Of a DNA stretch of 64,000 bases, positions 28,070-36,650 are shown in pieces (position 1 is the stretch's first letter; every line of letters starts with the position of its first letter). The DNA comes from Roseomonas gilardii. Its GTDB lineage: Bacteria > Pseudomonadota > Alphaproteobacteria > Acetobacterales > Acetobacteraceae. Where the stretch lies: positions 919,001 through 983,000 of the forward strand of contig NZ_CP015583.1 in the NCBI RefSeq assembly GCF_001941945.1, read 5' to 3'. Under the pieces are notes generated by a model. It was not told where the DNA came from. It was given only the letters and a program-made list of their open reading frames with translations, and searched no databases. The position numbers and the translations under genes are program-made.

Positions 28070-29227
28070 ATGGGCGCGGACAGGCCGGGCGACGAGGAAT
28101 GGGCCGCCACCCTTTATGACGGGCGGAGCGCGGCCGGTTCCCCCGCGACGGTCCGCCTCGCCGATGGAGAGCTTCACATCCGGGTGGAGGGCGGAAACGG
28201 GCATGGGTTGGCCTGGGCGCTTTCCGGGCTGCGCGTGACCCTGGATCTGCCGGGCGAGTTCGGGCTGTCCTGCGCCCAGGGCAGTTCCCGGGACGGCATG
28301 CGCCTGCTGCTGTCCGGCGACCGGGCAAAAGCCCTTCGTGACGCCTTGCGGCGCGAGCGGGGCTGGACCCGGCAGCACCGGCGGCGACGGGTCGTGGCCG
28401 CGCTCGGCGTGCTGGCCGCCTGCCTGGTGCTGCCCGCCTTCCTCTTCGGCGGCCCGGTCCTGGCGGATATGGCGGCTCGCCTCGTTCCGGCGGCGACAGA
28501 ACGGTCGCTGGCGGACCGGATCCTCGCGGACCACCTGTCCATGCCGCGCTGCACGCAGCCGCAGGGGCAGGCCGCGCTGGACGGTCTGGTGCGAAGGCTG
28601 GCGCCGGATCTGGCGAATGTCGAGGCGATGGTGCTCGATGGCCCCGCGGTGAACGCCTATGCCCTTCCCGGCGGGCGCATCATGCTGATGCGGGGGCTGC
28701 TGGACCAGGCCGGGGACAGCGCCGAGGTGGCGGGAATCCTGGCGCACGAGTTAGGCCATGTGTCCAGGAATCACGCCATGCGGGCCCTGGCGCGTGCCAT
28801 GGGGCTGCAACTGCTCACCGGCTACGTGACCGGCTATGCCGGGCTCAGCGCCCCGGCCGCGGGGGCGGCCGTCCTGTCCGGAAGCCGGGGTTTCGAGGCC
28901 GAGGCGGATGCCTGGGCCGCCGCCGCGCTGGAACGCAGCGGGATCGGCACCGGGGGGCTGCGCGATTTCCTGACGCGCATCGCCGACAGGGAAGGGAGGG
29001 AGCCGGCGATCCTCGGCTATCTCGGCACGCACCCGCCCACGGGCCGGAGGTTGTCCGACCTGCCGCCGGTGCCGGCGCGTGGCCCAGTCCTGGACGATGC
29101 CTCCTGGGCGGCGCTTCGGGGGATCTGCGGATCGCGCCCGCCGGGAAGCCGGCCCGTGGCACCGTCGCGGGACGGCTTCCGGGACCGGGCCACCCTGGAT
29201 CACCCGGAGGAGATCAGGCGAAGCTGA
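28070..29227 (+). CDS. M48-family metalloprotease, membrane anchored
   Basis: A 385-residue protease. An N-terminal soluble segment of ~100 residues is followed by a single membrane helix (VVAALGVLAACLVLPAFLFGG, ~107-128). The zinc motif HELGH lies at ~226 and the third ligand in FEAEADAWAA; AYALPGGRIMLMRGLL is the usual M48 lead-in. The active site faces the opposite side of the membrane from the N-terminus. It starts 2 bp after the DUF898 gene, indicating a protease-membrane protein pair. Its stop region overlaps the opposing PPOX gene by 14 bp. Confidence 0.85.
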   Translation: MGADRPGDEEWAATLYDGRSAAGSPATVRLADGELHIRVEGGNGHGLAWALSGLRVTLDLPGEFGLSCAQGSSRDGMRLLLSGDRAKALRDALRRERGWTRQHRRRRVVAALGVLAACLVLPAFLFGGPVLADMAARLVPAATERSLADRILADHLSMPRCTQPQGQAALDGLVRRLAPDLANVEAMVLDGPAVNAYALPGGRIMLMRGLLDQAGDSAEVAGILAHELGHVSRNHAMRALARAMGLQLLTGYVTGYAGLSAPAAGAAVLSGSRGFEAEADAWAAAALERSGIGTGGLRDFLTRIADREGREPAILGYLGTHPPTGRRLSDLPPVPARGPVLDDASWAALRGICGSRPPGSRPVAPSRDGFRDRATLDHPEEIRRS

Positions 29228-29717
29228 CCTTGGCGTTCTCGCCGCCCTGGGGCGGCTTGCCCGTGGCCATGGCCTTCACATAGCCATAGGCGTGCAGCAT
29301 CTTGGAGGATGGCGCGTCCCAGTACTCGGCGCCCGCCACCTCCACCGCGATGAGCGTGAGCGAGGGGTCCTCCGGCCCTTCCGGGAACCAGGCGCGCATG
29401 CCTTCGCTCCAGAGTTCCTTCTGCTTCGCGACATCGGTGAAGCTCTTCGCCTCCCCGGAAAGGCTGACATAGTCCTGCTTGCCCGGCTCGGCATAGGCGA
29501 GCAGCACCCGCGCATCGGCGGCGATCTCCCGCACCACGGGGGAGTCCTTGCGGGCGAAGAACCACAGAGTGGTGTCGAAGCTCTCCTGCTGCGCCCACAT
29601 CGGCCGGCCGCGGAAATGGCCCTGGGCGTCCAGCGTCACCATGGTCGCCACCTTGATGTGCCGGATCATGTCCCAGACCTTGTTCTGGGCATCCCGGTCG
29701 GTGCGGGTCTCGGCCAT
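29214..29717 (-). CDS. PPOX/FMN-binding split-barrel general stress protein
   Basis: A 167-residue protein of the pyridoxamine-5'-phosphate-oxidase-like fold. Family features are MVTLDAQGHFRGRPM (residues ~26-40), LWFFARKDSPVVREI and DYVSLSGEAKS, matching general stress protein 26-type members that bind FMN or F420-like flavins. Role is probably redox or stress related; the reaction is unknown. Converges on the M48 gene with a 14-bp overlap of 3' ends. Confidence 0.8.
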   Translation of the reverse strand: MAETRTDRDAQNKVWDMIRHIKVATMVTLDAQGHFRGRPMWAQQESFDTTLWFFARKDSPVVREIAADARVLLAYAEPGKQDYVSLSGEAKSFTDVAKQKELWSEGMRAWFPEGPEDPSLTLIAVEVAGAEYWDAPSSKMLHAYGYVKAMATGKPPQGGENAKVSFA

Positions 29718-29802
29718 GCGCGCTCTCCTTGGAAATCCGGATATGCGCGCTAACGCCTGCCCGGAGCCGGGGTTCCCCCCGGCCCAGGCCGCAGGGCCCC
29801 CG

Positions 29803-31656
29803 TCAGGGCGCCACGGTCACCAGGGCGAGGCGCACCCGCCGCCCGCGCGTGTAGTTGTAGCCCTCCACGGTTCCGGCCTCATGCGCCTGCAGCCCGGCCG
29901 CGGCCATGGCGGCCTGGAAGGCCGGCGCCTCGCGGGCCTCGACGGCCACGAGCCGCGTCTCCCCCGCATTGCGCCCGGCCGCCAGGAAGGCCACCGCCGC
30001 CTGGCCACTGTCCAGCAGGGCGACGCGCGTGCCCAGCGAGAAGATGGCGGAAGGCTCATGGAAGCCGAGCAGCCCCACGCGTTCCGGCGGCAACCCGCCG
30101 GGGATGCCCCGCCCCGCCTCGGCCACGGCCTGGGCCAAGTGCGGTGCCACCCAGGGGGCCTCCAGCCGGGGGAGGGTGGCCTGCATCACGATCCATTGCA
30201 GGGGGATCGACCAGAGCACGGCCGCCAGGGCGGCGCGCGGCCAGCCCTGGCTCCAACCCTGGGCACCACCTCGGGCCCCTCCAGCGGGCCGTGGCGCCGG
30301 GCGCGCGGAGCGCGGCGGATGGCCGTTCCCGCGCCCGGACATGCCCGCACCGGCACCGGAGGCAGCCGCGAGGCTGGCGACGTTCCCAACGGGCACGCGG
30401 TCCTCCGCGCCAGCCCTGCCGCCACGGGCATGGTGCAGCACGCGCCAGACCAGCACCGCCGCCGCCGGGATGGCGAGCAGGGCGAAGGGGTCCACCCGCC
30501 GGTCGGACAGCCAGAACACCACCGAAGGCGCCACCGCCAGCCCGGCGGCCACCACCACCAGGGCGGCCCAGCCCAGCCCGGCCAGCCAGCGCGGCGCCGG
30601 GCGGCGCAGCGGGTCCATCGCCCAGGCCCCGGCCAGCAGCATCAGCGCCGGGAAGGCCGGAAGGACGTAGTGTGGCAGCTTGGTGGAAACCGCCTCGAAG
30701 ACGATCCAGGTCGGCGCCGCCCAGGCAAGCAGGAAGCGCGTGCCGGGCTGGAGGCGGGAGGCCCAGGCTCCCGCCAGGGCGCGCAGCACCAGGAAGGCAC
30801 CGGGAAAGGCGGTCAGGCCGAAGATCAGCAGGTAGGTGCCGGGCGGCGCGCCATGCGCCTCCTCGCCCGAGCCGACCTTGGCCAGCATGTCGTTGCCCAC
30901 GGCCTCGGAGAAGAAGCGGCCCTGGGTGGCCACGCCGATCGCCACCAGCCAGGGCACGCAGAGCAGCAGCATCAGCGGCACGCCCCAACCGGGGCGCAGC
31001 GCCCGCAGCCAGGGCGCGCGCCGGTCGGCCACGGCCAGGGTGATGCCGGCCAGCAGCGGCACCATCGGCCCGATCGGCCCCTTGAGCAGGATGCCCGCCC
31101 CCAGCGCCAGCCAGAAGCCGGCGGCCTGCCGGGGGGTGAAGGTGCCGGGCGAGAGATAGGCCCGCCCCATCAGCCCCATCGAGGCCGCCACCGTGGCGAG
31201 CAGCGCCGCGTCGGTCTTGGCGATGTGCACCTCGACGCAGAGCAGGATGCTGGCGGCCAGCAGCGCCGCGCCGAGGAAGGCCGCGCGCCGCCCGACCAGC
31301 GCCCGGCCGAACTGGAATGTCGCCAGCACCGCCAGCCAGGCCCCCAGGGCGGAGGGGATGCGGTAGGCCCAGATCCTGCCCTGGGCCGGGATGCCCACCG
31401 CCTGCAGCGCCGTGACCGCCCCGGCCTGGGCCCAGTAGATGCCGACGGGCTTCTTGTTGCGTTCCTCGTCCTGCACGCGGATGCGCACCCAGTCGCCGCT
31501 TTCCACCATCTGGCGGGAGGCCTGGGCGAAGCGGCTCTCGTCCCGGTCACCGGGTGGCAGGGTGAAGAAGCCGGGAAGCCAGAGGAGCAGGCAGAGAAGG
31601 CTCAGCAACAGCCGGGGCCGCCGCGTTTCCGGCAGCCTGTCGAGGAGATGCTGCAC
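29803..31656 (-). CDS. ArnT-like glycosyltransferase family 39 membrane enzyme
   Basis: A 617-residue polytopic membrane transferase. The start is GTG 31656, 11 nt after AAGGGA; the upstream frame overlaps unrelated sequence. Residues ~40-50 carry DRDESRFAQASRQ, the acidic catalytic motif of PMT/ArnT enzymes, followed by ~10 membrane helices. Such enzymes move a sugar from polyprenyl-phosphate to lipid A, protein or another periplasmic acceptor. A Gly/Ala/Arg-rich insert of ~60 residues near 430-490 separates the last helices from the C-terminal soluble domain. The acceptor cannot be inferred; no arn genes are near. Confidence 0.82.
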   Translation of the reverse strand: MQHLLDRLPETRRPRLLLSLLCLLLWLPGFFTLPPGDRDESRFAQASRQMVESGDWVRIRVQDEERNKKPVGIYWAQAGAVTALQAVGIPAQGRIWAYRIPSALGAWLAVLATFQFGRALVGRRAAFLGAALLAASILLCVEVHIAKTDAALLATVAASMGLMGRAYLSPGTFTPRQAAGFWLALGAGILLKGPIGPMVPLLAGITLAVADRRAPWLRALRPGWGVPLMLLLCVPWLVAIGVATQGRFFSEAVGNDMLAKVGSGEEAHGAPPGTYLLIFGLTAFPGAFLVLRALAGAWASRLQPGTRFLLAWAAPTWIVFEAVSTKLPHYVLPAFPALMLLAGAWAMDPLRRPAPRWLAGLGWAALVVVAAGLAVAPSVVFWLSDRRVDPFALLAIPAAAVLVWRVLHHARGGRAGAEDRVPVGNVASLAAASGAGAGMSGRGNGHPPRSARPAPRPAGGARGGAQGWSQGWPRAALAAVLWSIPLQWIVMQATLPRLEAPWVAPHLAQAVAEAGRGIPGGLPPERVGLLGFHEPSAIFSLGTRVALLDSGQAAVAFLAAGRNAGETRLVAVEAREAPAFQAAMAAAGLQAHEAGTVEGYNYTRGRRVRLALVTVAP

Positions 31657-31843
31657 CAGTCGATCGATCCCTTGGGGCGACGGGATGCCGGAGGCCGGGG
31701 CCCGTCCAACGAGGCATGGTTCTTCCGCGTTCCTGCCCGGGGACCGCGCGCGGCGCCGGGACAGGGGCGGGCGCGGGGAAAAACATTCCGCGGCCCTGCC
31801 GCCTCTAGCATGCGCGGCACGGCGGGGACATACGGAGCGTGAC

Positions 31844-33085
31844 ATGCCACTCAATCCGACCCGAGACACCGCAGCGACGCTGCTGACCGCCGTGCTGGAA
31901 CGCCACCGCCCGCTGGAGGAGGCGCTGGACGCGCTGCCGCCGCTGGAGCCGCGCGACCGGGCCGCCGCGCACCGCCTCGCCTCCCATGTGCTGCGCCGCC
32001 TGGGCACGATCGACGCGCTGCTGGAGCCCTGGCTGCGGCGGGAGCCGCCGGCGCCGGCGCGGCTGGCGCTGCGCATCGGCACGGCGGACCTGATCCTGCT
32101 CGGCACGCCGCCCCATGCCGCCGTCTCCGCCGCGGTGGGGCTGGCGCCGAAGCCGCTGGCGGGGCTGGTGAACGCCGTGCTGCGCCGCGTGGCCGAGGCC
32201 GGGCCGGCGGCGCTGGAAGGGCTGGATTCCGAGCGCTTGGACACGCCGGGCTGGCTCTGGAGCTCCTGGCACGCTGCCTATGGCCCGGCGGTGCGCGCCA
32301 TCGCCCGCGCGCATCGCGAGCCCGCGCCGCTGGACCTCAGCCTGATGCCGGGCGCCACCCCGCCGGAGGGCGGCGAGATGCTTTCCACCGGGACGCTGCG
32401 CTTTCCCGCCGGCACCCGTTTCTCGGACCTGCCCGGGGCGGGCGAGGCGCGGTTCTGGGCACAGGACGCCGCCGCCGCCCTGCCGGCACGCCTGCTGGCG
32501 GCCCGGCCGGGCGAGCGGGTGGCCGATCTCGGCGCCGCGCCGGGCGGCAAGACGGCGCAGCTCGCCGCCGCCGGGGCGAAGGTCACGGCGGTGGAGAAGG
32601 ATGCGAAGCGCGCCGGCCGCCTGGGCGAGAACCTGCGCCGCCTGGGGCTGGAGGCGGAGCTGGCGGTCGCGGACGTGCTGGACTGGGCGCCGGCGGAGCG
32701 GTTCGACGCCATCCTGCTGGACGCGCCCTGCACCGCCACGGGCACCATGCGCCGGCACCCCGACGTGCCCTTCCTGAAGCGTGCTTCGGACGTGGCGCCG
32801 CTGGCCGACCTGCAACGCCGGATGCTGGCGGCGGCGGCGCGGCAGTTGAAGCCCGGCGGGCGGCTGGTCTTCGCCACCTGCTCCCTGCAGCCGGAGGAAG
32901 GCGAGGCACATCTGGCCACGGCCGCCACGCTGGGGCTGGAGCCCGATCCGGTGCGGCCGGAGGAACTGCCCGGCCTCGCCGAAGCCGTCACGCGGGATGG
33001 CGCGGTGCGGACCCGGCCCGATCTGTGGCCGGAACGCGGCGGGCTGGACGGGTTCTTCGCCGCCCGCTTCGTGGCCAGGGGCTGA
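31844..33085 (+). CDS. rsmB: 16S rRNA m5C967-type methyltransferase (RsmB/NOL1-NOP2-Sun family)
   Basis: A 413-residue enzyme. The N-terminal ~130 residues look like the NusB-like RNA-binding domain (AVLERHRPLEEALDALPPLEPRDRAAAH). The methyltransferase domain has motif I DLGAAPGGKTAQLAA (~225-239), the catalytic-Cys motif IV LDAPCTATGTMRRHPDV (~293-309) and motif VI FATCSLQPEEGE. It probably methylates a cytosine in 16S rRNA. Start 31844 is chosen because MPLNPTRDTAA opens the NusB-like domain. Divergent from the ArnT-like gene. Confidence 0.85.
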   Translation: MPLNPTRDTAATLLTAVLERHRPLEEALDALPPLEPRDRAAAHRLASHVLRRLGTIDALLEPWLRREPPAPARLALRIGTADLILLGTPPHAAVSAAVGLAPKPLAGLVNAVLRRVAEAGPAALEGLDSERLDTPGWLWSSWHAAYGPAVRAIARAHREPAPLDLSLMPGATPPEGGEMLSTGTLRFPAGTRFSDLPGAGEARFWAQDAAAALPARLLAARPGERVADLGAAPGGKTAQLAAAGAKVTAVEKDAKRAGRLGENLRRLGLEAELAVADVLDWAPAERFDAILLDAPCTATGTMRRHPDVPFLKRASDVAPLADLQRRMLAAAARQLKPGGRLVFATCSLQPEEGEAHLATAATLGLEPDPVRPEELPGLAEAVTRDGAVRTRPDLWPERGGLDGFFAARFVARG

Positions 33086-33109
33086 GGCCCCGCTCCTCGA
33101 CCCGGCCCG

Positions 33110-33559
33110 TCAGCCCGCTTCGCTCCGGGGCTCGCGGCCGAGGGTCTTGCGCAGGAAGTAGCGGGAATGGCCGGCCGGATAATCCTCCAGCGTGCCGAAG
33201 ACGCTGTAGCCGAGCTTCTCGTAGAAGCCCCGCGCCTGGAAGCTGAAGGTGTCGAGCCAGGCGTAGCGGCAACCGCGCCGCACCGCCTCCTCCTCCGCCG
33301 CGATCAGGATGCGGCGGCCGGTGCCCTGGCCGCGGGCTTCCTCCGGCAGGTGGAACATCTCCACGAAGAACCAGTCCCGGGCGGTGCGGCCGATCAGCCC
33401 GCCCAGAGGCTGGCCCGTCCCCGGGTCGCGCAGGATCACGGCCAGGGGGCGCATCTCCAGCGGCCCGGCGCGTTCCGTGTTGAAGGCGATCAGCCCCCGG
33501 AGGACGGTTTCGCGCTCGGCCTCGGCCGGCGAGTCGGTGACGGCGATCTGGGCATCCAT
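33110..33559 (-). CDS. GNAT-family acetyltransferase
   Basis: A 149-residue acetyltransferase with the acetyl-CoA motif LPEEARGQGTGRRIL (residues ~76-90) and the C-terminal ARGFYEKLGYSVFGTLEDYP typical of GNAT beta6-beta7. Substrate unknown. It converges on the rsmB gene with 24 bp between the stops, and is divergent from the AsmA-family gene. Confidence 0.85.
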   Translation of the reverse strand: MDAQIAVTDSPAEAERETVLRGLIAFNTERAGPLEMRPLAVILRDPGTGQPLGGLIGRTARDWFFVEMFHLPEEARGQGTGRRILIAAEEEAVRRGCRYAWLDTFSFQARGFYEKLGYSVFGTLEDYPAGHSRYFLRKTLGREPRSEAG

Positions 33560-33765
33560 GCGCCAGCGTGGCCGTCCCGGCCCCCGGGGGCAAGGCCGCC
33601 GCCATGGCGCCGGGCGCGCGGAAGCGTTCCCGGGGCGCCGCCGGGGCCCTTCCAGGAACGGCTTGTGGCCGGGTGTCTTGTGGCTGGGCGTGCCGATCCC
33701 CTACCTCTGCTGGCGCGGAACGGCGGAACCAGGCACGCGATGACGGGCGGAGTTCGGGCAGGATC

Positions 33766-35745
33766 ATGATTCGCTGGGCCATACGGATCATGCTGTCGCT
33801 GGCGGTCCTGCTGCTTCTGGCGCTGGCCGGCGGCTGGTGGCTGCTGCCGCGCCTCGACCTCGGCTCCGTGGCGGGCCGGATCGGCGGCACGCTGCTGGGG
33901 CGGGACCTTTCCTTCACCGGGCTGAAGGTGGTGCCGGGGCACTGGACGCGTCTGGAGGCGCGGGGCCTGCGGCTGGCCGGGCTTCCCGGCGCGGCGCCCA
34001 TGCTGGAAATCGCCCAGGCCGAGGGGGAGCTGGATATCCTGTCGCTGTTCCAGGGGCCGCCCGTGCTGCGGCACCTGTCGGTGTCCGGCGCGAGGCTGCG
34101 ACTGGAGCGGACGCCGGACGGCACCGGCAACTGGCATTTCGGCGCGAAACCCTCGGTGGCCTCCTCAGGGGGCGCCTCCGGGGAAGTCCGGACGGCTTCC
34201 CCGGAGGCGCCCCGCGGCGCCGGCCGGCAGGCGGCCCCGGAGGCACGGGGGAACGGGCCGGAGGCCCTGCCGCCGGTCGATCCGTCCGGCCGGGCGGGCA
34301 TCCCGGTGCTGCTGGACCTCGCCCTGGCCGATGGCGAGGTGGAGATCGCCACCTCCAGCGGCAACCGGCTGCATGTCCGGCTGGACCGCGTCTCCCTCGG
34401 CGCCGAGGATCTGGACCAGCCGGTGCGGCTCGGCGCCCAGGGGGCCTATAACGGCCTGCCGCTGCGCTTGCAGGCCGATCTCGCCTCCTTCCTCGCGCTG
34501 CGCGACACGGGCGAACCCTGCGCCGTCACGTTGCGCGTGAGTTCCGGGGATACCAGCCTGGGCTTCGGCGGCACCATGGTCGATCCGCTGAACCTGGACG
34601 GCGCGAAAGGGCAGCTCGTGCTGGAGGCGGCGTCGCCGGATGTCCTGCTTTCCATCGTGGGGTCGCCGCCGGCGCAGCCCGGGCAGGGCCCGGCGCTCCG
34701 CCTCGCGGGCATGCTGGAACGGTCCGGCGATCATTGGCGGCTGCGCGATGCCACGGGCAGCCTGGGCGGCGCGGCCATCACGGGCGGGCGGCTGCGGCTC
34801 GACGAAGGCGCCCGGGGCCAGCCGGACAGCCTCGCCCTCGACCTGCCCTTCGGCCGCCTGGACCTGAACCGGCTGCTCGGTGGCGCGTCCTCCGGCCGTT
34901 CGGGGGAGGCCGACCTGTCGCTGGAGGTGGACCGCTCCCCGGACATGCTGGTCTCGGCCCGGCTCAGCGCGGAACAGCTCGACTATGGCGCGCTGCGCCT
35001 CACCGGCGCGCGGCTCGCCGCCAGGCTGGAGCCGGGCCGCGTGGTGCTGGAGGATCTTTCGGGGGGCTATCTCGGCGGCAAGGTGGAGGGCGAGGGGACG
35101 GTGGAGAACCGTGCGGAGCCCGGCGGCACGGGCGGCACGGGCGGCGTCATCTCCGCCCGGCTCAACGCCAGTGGCCTGGATGTCCAGGCCCTGCGGCGGG
35201 AGCTGGGCATCGGCCAGATCGACCTCCAGGGCCGGATGGACGGGCATGTCACGCTCAGCGCCGGCGGGGAGACGCTCAACGGCGCCATGCGGGCCGCCCA
35301 TGCCTCGGCCGTGGTGAGCATGGCGGGCGGCAGCATCGCGCGTGAGCTGATCGAGCTCGCCTCGCAGGACCTGCGGGGCCTCTTCCGCACCGCCCGGGGC
35401 CAGAGCGCGATTTCCTGCCTGCTGGGGGTGGTGGACCTGCGCGGCGGCGTGGCCACGGTCGCGCCCTTCCGTCTGCGGGCCGAGCACGGGACCGTCGCCG
35501 GCAATGGCCGCTTCGACCTGGGCCGCCGGCAGATGGACCTGACCTTCGGCAGCGTGGGATCGACCACCGGCGCCCTGGCGCTGGACATCCCGGTGCGGGT
35601 CAGCGGCGCCTTCGCCGCCCCCGCCATCCGCCCCGCCCGCTGGACGGCGGAAGGACGCGCCATGCTGGCCGCCGGCAACGTGCTGGGGCGCATCCCGCCG
35701 GAACTCCGGGACTTCGCCCGCCGCAGCCCCTGTCTCTCCGGCTGA
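33766..35745 (+). CDS. AsmA-family envelope protein
   Basis: A 659-residue protein with an N-terminal membrane helix (MLSLAVLLLLALAGGWWLL, residues ~9-27) and a long periplasmic part. LPRLDLGSVAGRIGGTLLGRDLSFTG and SQDLRGLFRTARGQSAISCL are recognisable AsmA-like strings. The family includes bridge-like proteins linked to outer-membrane lipid traffic. A ~40-residue Gly/Ala/Pro-rich linker follows residue ~130. Start 33766 gives the signal anchor. It stands between a GNAT gene and rpe. Confidence 0.8.
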   Translation: MIRWAIRIMLSLAVLLLLALAGGWWLLPRLDLGSVAGRIGGTLLGRDLSFTGLKVVPGHWTRLEARGLRLAGLPGAAPMLEIAQAEGELDILSLFQGPPVLRHLSVSGARLRLERTPDGTGNWHFGAKPSVASSGGASGEVRTASPEAPRGAGRQAAPEARGNGPEALPPVDPSGRAGIPVLLDLALADGEVEIATSSGNRLHVRLDRVSLGAEDLDQPVRLGAQGAYNGLPLRLQADLASFLALRDTGEPCAVTLRVSSGDTSLGFGGTMVDPLNLDGAKGQLVLEAASPDVLLSIVGSPPAQPGQGPALRLAGMLERSGDHWRLRDATGSLGGAAITGGRLRLDEGARGQPDSLALDLPFGRLDLNRLLGGASSGRSGEADLSLEVDRSPDMLVSARLSAEQLDYGALRLTGARLAARLEPGRVVLEDLSGGYLGGKVEGEGTVENRAEPGGTGGTGGVISARLNASGLDVQALRRELGIGQIDLQGRMDGHVTLSAGGETLNGAMRAAHASAVVSMAGGSIARELIELASQDLRGLFRTARGQSAISCLLGVVDLRGGVATVAPFRLRAEHGTVAGNGRFDLGRRQMDLTFGSVGSTTGALALDIPVRVSGAFAAPAIRPARWTAEGRAMLAAGNVLGRIPPELRDFARRSPCLSG

Positions 35746-35951
35746 CCGCCGCGCCCGCCGCCTTGGGGGAGGGCACGGCTCCGCCCCGTCTCCGCTCCCG
35801 GGCCATTGCGCGGGTCCGGCACGCCGGGGCGCGGCGAAGGGCGGTTTTCCCGGGAACGTGAGCCCGCATGGGGCGGGACTCGTGGCAATCGGCCACGGCA
35901 AACCTATCTCTGGCGGTTGCCCGCCGCCGGACCGGCTGGCAAAACGGCCTC

Positions 35952-36650
35952 GTGTCCAGACCCGTCCGCATCGCCCCATCCCTCCTGGCCGCCGACTTCG
36001 CCCGATTGGGCGAAGAGGTCCGCGCCATCGAAGCCGCCGGCGCCGACTGGCTGCATCTCGACATCATGGACGGCCATTTCGTGCCGAACATCTCCTTCGG
36101 CCCGGCCCTGGTGCGCGCCCTGCGCAAGCACTGCACGCTGCCCTTCGACGTGCACCTGATGATCGCGCCGGCCGATCCCTACCTGGTCGCCTTCGCCGAG
36201 GCCGGGGCGCATGTCATCTCGCTGCATCCGGAGGCCGGGCCGCACCTGCACCGCTCCCTGCAGACGATCCGCAGCCTGGGCTGCAAGGCAGGGGTGGTGC
36301 TCAACCCCGCCACGCCGGTCTCGGCGCTGGAAAACGTGCTGGACCTGCTCGACCTCGTGCTGGTGATGACGGTCAATCCGGGCTTCGGCGGCCAGTCCTT
36401 CCTGACCTCGCAACTGCCGAAGATCGAGGCGCTGCGCCGCATGATCGACACCTCCGGCCGCGACATCGCGCTGGAGATCGACGGCGGCGTCACCGACCAG
36501 ACCGCGCCGCTCTGCCTCGCGGCCGGCGCCGACACGCTGGTGGCCGGCACCGCCGTCTTCGGCAAGCCGGATTACGCCGCGGCCATCGCCGCGCTGCGCC
36601 CCGGGGCCACGCAGGGCGGGGGCGGCGAGACGTTGCGGAGACCGGAATGA
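35952..36650 (+). CDS. rpe: Ribulose-phosphate 3-epimerase
   Basis: A 232-residue TIM-barrel enzyme that interconverts ribulose-5-P and xylulose-5-P. GTG 35952 (SRPVRIAPSLLAADFARLGEE) is chosen because it gives normal length; the frame starting at 35868 adds an atypical 28-residue leader. Catalytic strings are LHLDIMDGHFVPNISFGP (residues ~36-53), DVHLMI, VMTVNPGFGGQSF (~138-150) and EIDGGVT. The TGA overlaps the ATG of the next gene (ATGA), so it is coupled to the heparinase-like gene. Confidence 0.95.
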   Translation: MSRPVRIAPSLLAADFARLGEEVRAIEAAGADWLHLDIMDGHFVPNISFGPALVRALRKHCTLPFDVHLMIAPADPYLVAFAEAGAHVISLHPEAGPHLHRSLQTIRSLGCKAGVVLNPATPVSALENVLDLLDLVLVMTVNPGFGGQSFLTSQLPKIEALRRMIDTSGRDIALEIDGGVTDQTAPLCLAAGADTLVAGTAVFGKPDYAAAIAALRPGATQGGGGETLRRPE

